Source: Rhinopomastus cyanomelas (taxonomy: Eukaryota > Chordata > Aves > Bucerotiformes > Rhinopomastidae). Taken from it: a DNA stretch of 64,000 bases. Where the stretch lies: NCBI GenBank assembly GCA_013400115.1, contig VXBP01007509.1, forward strand, positions 620,001-684,000, in the 5' to 3' direction. Of this stretch, positions 27,301 through 33,300 are shown one piece after another. Position 1 is the first letter of the stretch, and each line of letters opens with the position of its first letter. Made by a program: the position numbers and the translations under genes. The notes under the pieces were generated by a model. That model did no database searches, was not told the DNA's origin, and saw nothing but the letters and a program-made list of their open reading frames with translations.

Positions 27301-30300
27301 CCTCAAAAGATCATCCAGTCCAATCTCCCTGCAACAGCAGCATCAGCTAGACCAAGTCACACAGATACACATCCAGGTGAGTTTTAAACATCTCCAGAGG
27401 AGACTCCACAACTGCCCTGGGCAGCCTGTTCCAGTGCTCTGTCATCCTCACTGTGAAGAAGTTCCTTCTCATATTGATGTGAAACCTCCTAAGTTCCACC
27501 TTACACCCATAGCCCCTTGTCCTGTCACGGGATGACACTGAGAAGATCCCTGCTCCATCCTCCTGACACCCACCCTTCAAATATTTATAGACATTGATGA
27601 GGTCACCCCTCAGTCTCCTCCAAGCTAAAGGGACCCAGCTCCCTCAGCCTCTCCTCATAACGGAGGTGCTCCACTTCCTTCATCATCCCCATTGAGTCTG
27701 GGAGAAGAGCCCAACCCCCACCTGTCTACAACTTCCCTTCAAGTAGTTGTAGAGTGATAAGGTACCTCCTGAGTCTCTTCCAGGCTAAACAACCCCTGAT
27801 CCCCCAGCCTCTCCACGCAAGGCTTCCCCTCTAGCCACTTCTGCAGCCTCGTTGCTCTCCTCTGGACCCGTTACGGTGACTAAAGCTTTAAGGTCATTGT
27901 TACAATGACTAGTGAACAATAGCAACAGTGTAACTGCAGAGTAAAAGCCATCTGCACCAATACTCACTGTACCCGAGCTGCGACACGGTAAAACTGTACT
28001 CCTCAACGCTGTGAATACTCGCCAGCTCGGCATCCTCTTTTCTGCAGGAAGACTGGGCTTCTTTCCATATTTTGGGTGTTCTGTAAATCTTATAGCAATG
28101 ACCTGCATAGGCCACCCATCCCCTGGAGCACTTAAAAAGCCTCAAGTCACCTACAAAACATATTTCAAACAATTAATGAGCCGCCCTGTTCAGTGCTTTC
28201 CTTTAATCGAAAAGAAAATGGCCTGTGCTGGCACGAGTTTGAAGTGTTTGAGCCCACGCTGGCAGAGAAGCAGCAGGCTGAGGATCACAAAAGACACAAA
28301 ACAGATTTCTCCAAGCCCATGTTTCTGGGAGCACCAAAAAGCTCTTTTACAGGATTACATTAGGATTAAACAGGATTAAGTAATTTGTCATTCAAACTTG
28401 CAGGACGCAGCTCTCCTAAGTACAGGCATGTTTTACAAAAAAAAGAGTCTTTTTTCCTACACAAGGACTTTATCTTGGAGAATATTAGTGACTTTGTGGT
28501 TTTTGTTTTCCTTTGGACTCCCCAAGGGCTCAGCAGCCTCCTCCTGCACAGCATTGCAGTGTGATCAATCACAGAGTTCAGTGTTCCCTGGAAATGGTTT
28601 TGATACGTACAAACTGGAATTGCTTAACGTGCAGGCATGGTTTGGGGGTTCGATCCCTAAGCCCATCAATTATCTAGTTGAGGGAGTCACTGTAGAGTTA
28701 GTTGCTTGCTGGGAGTTCCCAGCTGACACCACTGTACTTCTTTCTCCACTCAGATAAGACCTAGTCTGCCTCTGGTGGAAGGAGAATTCAATGGGGAAAG
28801 CAGCCCCGTGTTTTGGATAGAGAAAAAGAACTCTGTGATTCTGTGAAAAGATCCTGAGGTGCTAAAGGCAGCAGGATTCTGTGTTTAGTCACATTCTCCA
28901 GGCCATGATGTACTGATGAAAGACACTAAAGAGGTGTCCTGCTGAAAGATGTGACAGAGTTCATGCTTTGACCCCTTTTTCTTTATTTACGTGGGTACGG
29001 TGCCAGTTCCTTCAGCAGTTACTTACAGGACTCACCTTCTAGACCCTTCACCAGCTCTGTTGCCTTTCTTCAGACTCACTCCAGCACAAGAAAGACAGGG
29101 AGGACAACAAACCTCATCCTTCTATCGTGACAATACAATATCCTTTCACACATGGCATTCTCCCCTGCAGGGCGCCTCGCTAAACGCAAAACCAGCCTTA
29201 TTGTTTCACCAGCTCACCAGAGACAATAGTGGAGGAATCCAAGGAGGAGTTTCTCTTCTGGCAGATATACCCCCGTTTCCGATCACACAGCTCGTTTTGC
29301 CATTTGCCATTCCTACCTTGGAAGCTCCCACATAATTTTCCAGATCCCACAGAAGGATTTCCTTTAGGAAAGAGGAACAGAACCCCTCTGTTAACCCTGA
29401 AAATTGTCATCTCATCACAAGTCCCTCTTCTGCTCTAAATGCTTAAGAAATTTAATGAAGGATGGCAGCACACAGGAAAAAACTCTATAGAAGTCCATCT
29501 AAGACACAATTTCTTGCAGGGTGATAGTACTGCAAACAGCTCAAGATCCTGCACCATTGAACACTGGACATGAAATACATATTTAATTCCTTGAGAACAT
29601 TATGGATGGGGGAAAATGTAGAATGAGGTGTAGATATCTGTTTTTAACTGTTGTCTTGGATGTTTTCTAGGAAGACAGGAATTAATGATGATCTATCTCT
29701 GGTATGCTCCCTGTTAGTGTAATATCCCACCTTTCCCTTAATCCCCTGTAACCTATAAACATTCTATGAAAGTAAAGGAATGAGGTAACAGTGATTCAGG
29801 GAGGATAATTTTGGTCCTGCTGATCATCACTTCTGAAACTTCCACTTACCTGGAGCCCAGTTTAAGTATCGGAAAGGACTGCCCCCAATCCATTGCCAAC
29901 CACCATCAAGTGCACTGAAAAGACCAGTCCAGAGCCTTGCAGAGACACCCAGGTCACTAGTGAGCCCTACATGGCCAAAAGAAACACACAGTTGAGTTAT
30001 TAAATGCTTCTGATTTTGTAAGTTATTAAGTAAAACTTGAACTAAAATTGTAAAGCCTGGAAAAGAGAACAAAGTCAGAGCAGATCTCCAAAATACAGAC
30101 CTTTCCCCACTATTTTAATATTTTTTGCTAAAAGGTACAAACTTTTTAAAAGAATGTCACTAATAAATTTTCACAAGATAAATACAAGCACCCTTGGAAG
30201 AGTGTTAAATCAGTCAGAGCTGACCCACATTTTAAAGATTCGCATTAATTCACTGGAGTTTTTTTAACTTTACCTAATAAATACATTTCCTCATGAAGGT

Positions 30301-33300
30301 CTGTCACACTTAGTAATTCCGCGTTCTGCTGCTGGCAGCTTTTTCTTGCTTGATGCCATGTCAAAAGCGACTGCGAATTTATCTGATAATGTGTTTGGGT
30401 CACAGGATTGGTTTTCCAAAGATCCTTGTGGATGTTGTCTACAAAACATGACAACAGGAGGGTGGCAACAATTACCCTTGGTAACACAGAATAACATTTT
30501 CATTGCAGATTGAAAATGATTTTACATTTTACATACAGTCTGCCCCACTTAAATGTACTTCTGTTGAATATTAATAGTAGATTACTCATATAAGGAACTA
30601 TTTCTCCTTACAAACCTAATCCTTAGGTTTTTTCTAATATTTATATATAAATATATACATAAATATATATAAATACTTATTTATATAACTCTTCTACTTT
30701 CCTTGCAGCTCAGTCCACATTGTACCAGTCAGCAAGACATCCCACCTGTACACACCTGTTTCTCTATTCCCCATATAAAAAATCTTTGTCTCCACCCTCA
30801 CTACCTTGAGATACATCTTAAGCTGTTCCAGACATGACAGAAATGATCATTTCCAATCCATCAGGTGTGACTTGTGGACAAAGAAACAGGGAACCAGTGC
30901 GGGGCTTACTGGGAAGCAGTGCTTTGTAGATGTAAGGAGCACTACAGAACCAAGGGCAGGGGAAGGTCATGGCCCATGTCATTCAGCCTTCCATTCACAC
31001 TGGTCCTCCTGTTTTTTGCTCCATCTTACAACAAGCCACTGACTCCTGTTTCTCTATGTCTCATCTTTTTCATCCATTGCTCTTCTTTTTGCCTTTCATT
31101 TACCCTGACTTTCTTACTACCTAGTCCTGGGGATTTTCTTTCCTGTTTCCATCAGTCCCAGTCACCACCCTCAGAGCACTCCCCATATGCACCAGTCATG
31201 AGAGCGCTGTAGGACCACTTGTCGTCACTGCTGGAGGAACACTGAGAGCAAAGAGCAGGTACCTCTAGGCTAGGCAGAAACCAGCTCACTGTCCAGTTCT
31301 ATTTCCACACCCCAAGGAGATTTTGACCATGAGAGTGGGTGAAACATTGGCTTAATGCTTTTCCTGAAATCTTTATCAATAAATTACCTTTTTGTGGACA
31401 GTTCCCAAAAACATGGTCTTTATCAAAGTCTGAAGAAGTTGCACACCACAGAAGGCTTGGATCAGTACTCCGGGGCTGGCACTCGGCGTACCATCTACCC
31501 CTGAACCTAAAAGGGAACACGCAAGGTGCACCGAAGCCATTTCCTCCCAGTGTGTAAATATCTAGAGAGAGAAACAGACCAATAGTTGTTCGTTGGTATC
31601 AGATGATCTCCACAGTGTCGGCTTACAAGTAGCTTTCCATGGGACACAGCAGAGTTGTGCAAGATCTCTATACATCAGTACTTCATCCCTGCAACTTCCT
31701 CTAAGGCTGATGTGCCAGCCAGGTCAGGAATGATTACGGCAATGTATTCAGAATTAAGACTCTCAAACAACCGTTATTAACTTGCCCTCAGACTAAGTTC
31801 TGTGCATCTGGCACGCTGTGTCAGGGGCGCTCATGACTCAGCTTCTCCCACTGCACACGTAGTTCTGCTGCTGGATGATTTTACATTCTTTTTTTCCCCT
31901 TGTATAGTTGAAGAAACCAGGAAAGTGGATATAAGAATATTTGAACTAGTTTTCGTGAGAGGAACTGGTATTTTAAATTTGCAAGTGACTCTGCTTGGAA
32001 GTGACCCTCCTATCTCTGTGCAGTCTCATTTGCTGCTATTTGAACAAACTTAGGACAAACTTCATCCCAGCTGCAATCGCTGAAGCATACAGCAAAAACC
32101 TCATCCTTTTCCATTGAACTTCACACCCTACTAATGTGACAGTGAAAACGAGGCTGAACACTGGAGCCTCAGTGGTACCACTCTACACAGCCCAAGGGTG
32201 GAAAAGTCATTATTATGCCCTAAAGCACTAAGCACTTGCTCAGTCTGAGAAAGTAAACAGTGTTACAAAGAGATTACACCTACATCAGCTGGAGATAAGC
32301 CTGTTAGACATAGTACAGGGTCAAATCAAATAGTAGCAAGAATAAATATTTAAATACAAGACAATCACTTCTACAAATTGACCAGTGGTATTTTGAACCA
32401 GGTGCAGATTTCTTTGAGCTGTATCTGTACAGACAGCTCTCCCACTCTCCATTGTGATTGCATCAGAAGCCATCACAGTGACATTTTATTAATTATAGAA
32501 TCATAGAATCATTAGGGATTGGAAGGGACCTCGAAAGATCATCTAGTCCAATCCCTCTGCCACAGCAGGATCAGCCAGACCAAGTCATACAGTCAGTCTG
32601 GTTATTGTATCATTCAAAAGAATTGCACTTTCCAAATACATGAAATACACACGGTTGCATGTGCCTCACATTTCTACAACTTGTATGTAGTCAGCTTTGT
32701 TATTGCTGTTCCAGTGAGAAATGGATTGATGCACGACAAGCAGTGGAACAGAAGCAGTCTCACTGTCAGTACTTACCCTCATAGCGCCGAGAGCACACGC
32801 TGTTTGCCGTTCCATAGATATTCCACCTGCTCCCTTTGCCGGAGCCGTTAGACAGCCTGATTTTCTTCCCCTTCCCTTTGCCATAGTTTAAAAATAAATC
32901 CTTGCCATAGGTTGCAAGTGTCTCATTTCTACACTCCCACCACTGCAGCTCACTCGTCTTGTTGCAGGATTCCAAAGTGATGGCGGCCTCGTTGTCCTTG
33001 GCGAGCACTCCCAGGCACAGCTTGAGAGCCACACTCAGCAGCTGTGTGGCAGAGGCCCACCTGAACTTTTGAAACTCATTGTGCTCGTCACAAGCGTTAG
33101 TAATGACCGAGCTCGAGTTTTGAGCTTGAGCACAGAGCTTGCTGTCTTCATTATAGATTAGAAATATTCCATTGTCTAGAAAATAAAAAGAGTGTAAACA
33201 CGAGCGAGGATTTCATAGGCCAAAAGCCAGTTTCTTCCTATCTGATAGCCTGTTGCAAAAACATACGACTTGAACATGTGAAGTCCATAAAGAAAGAAAT

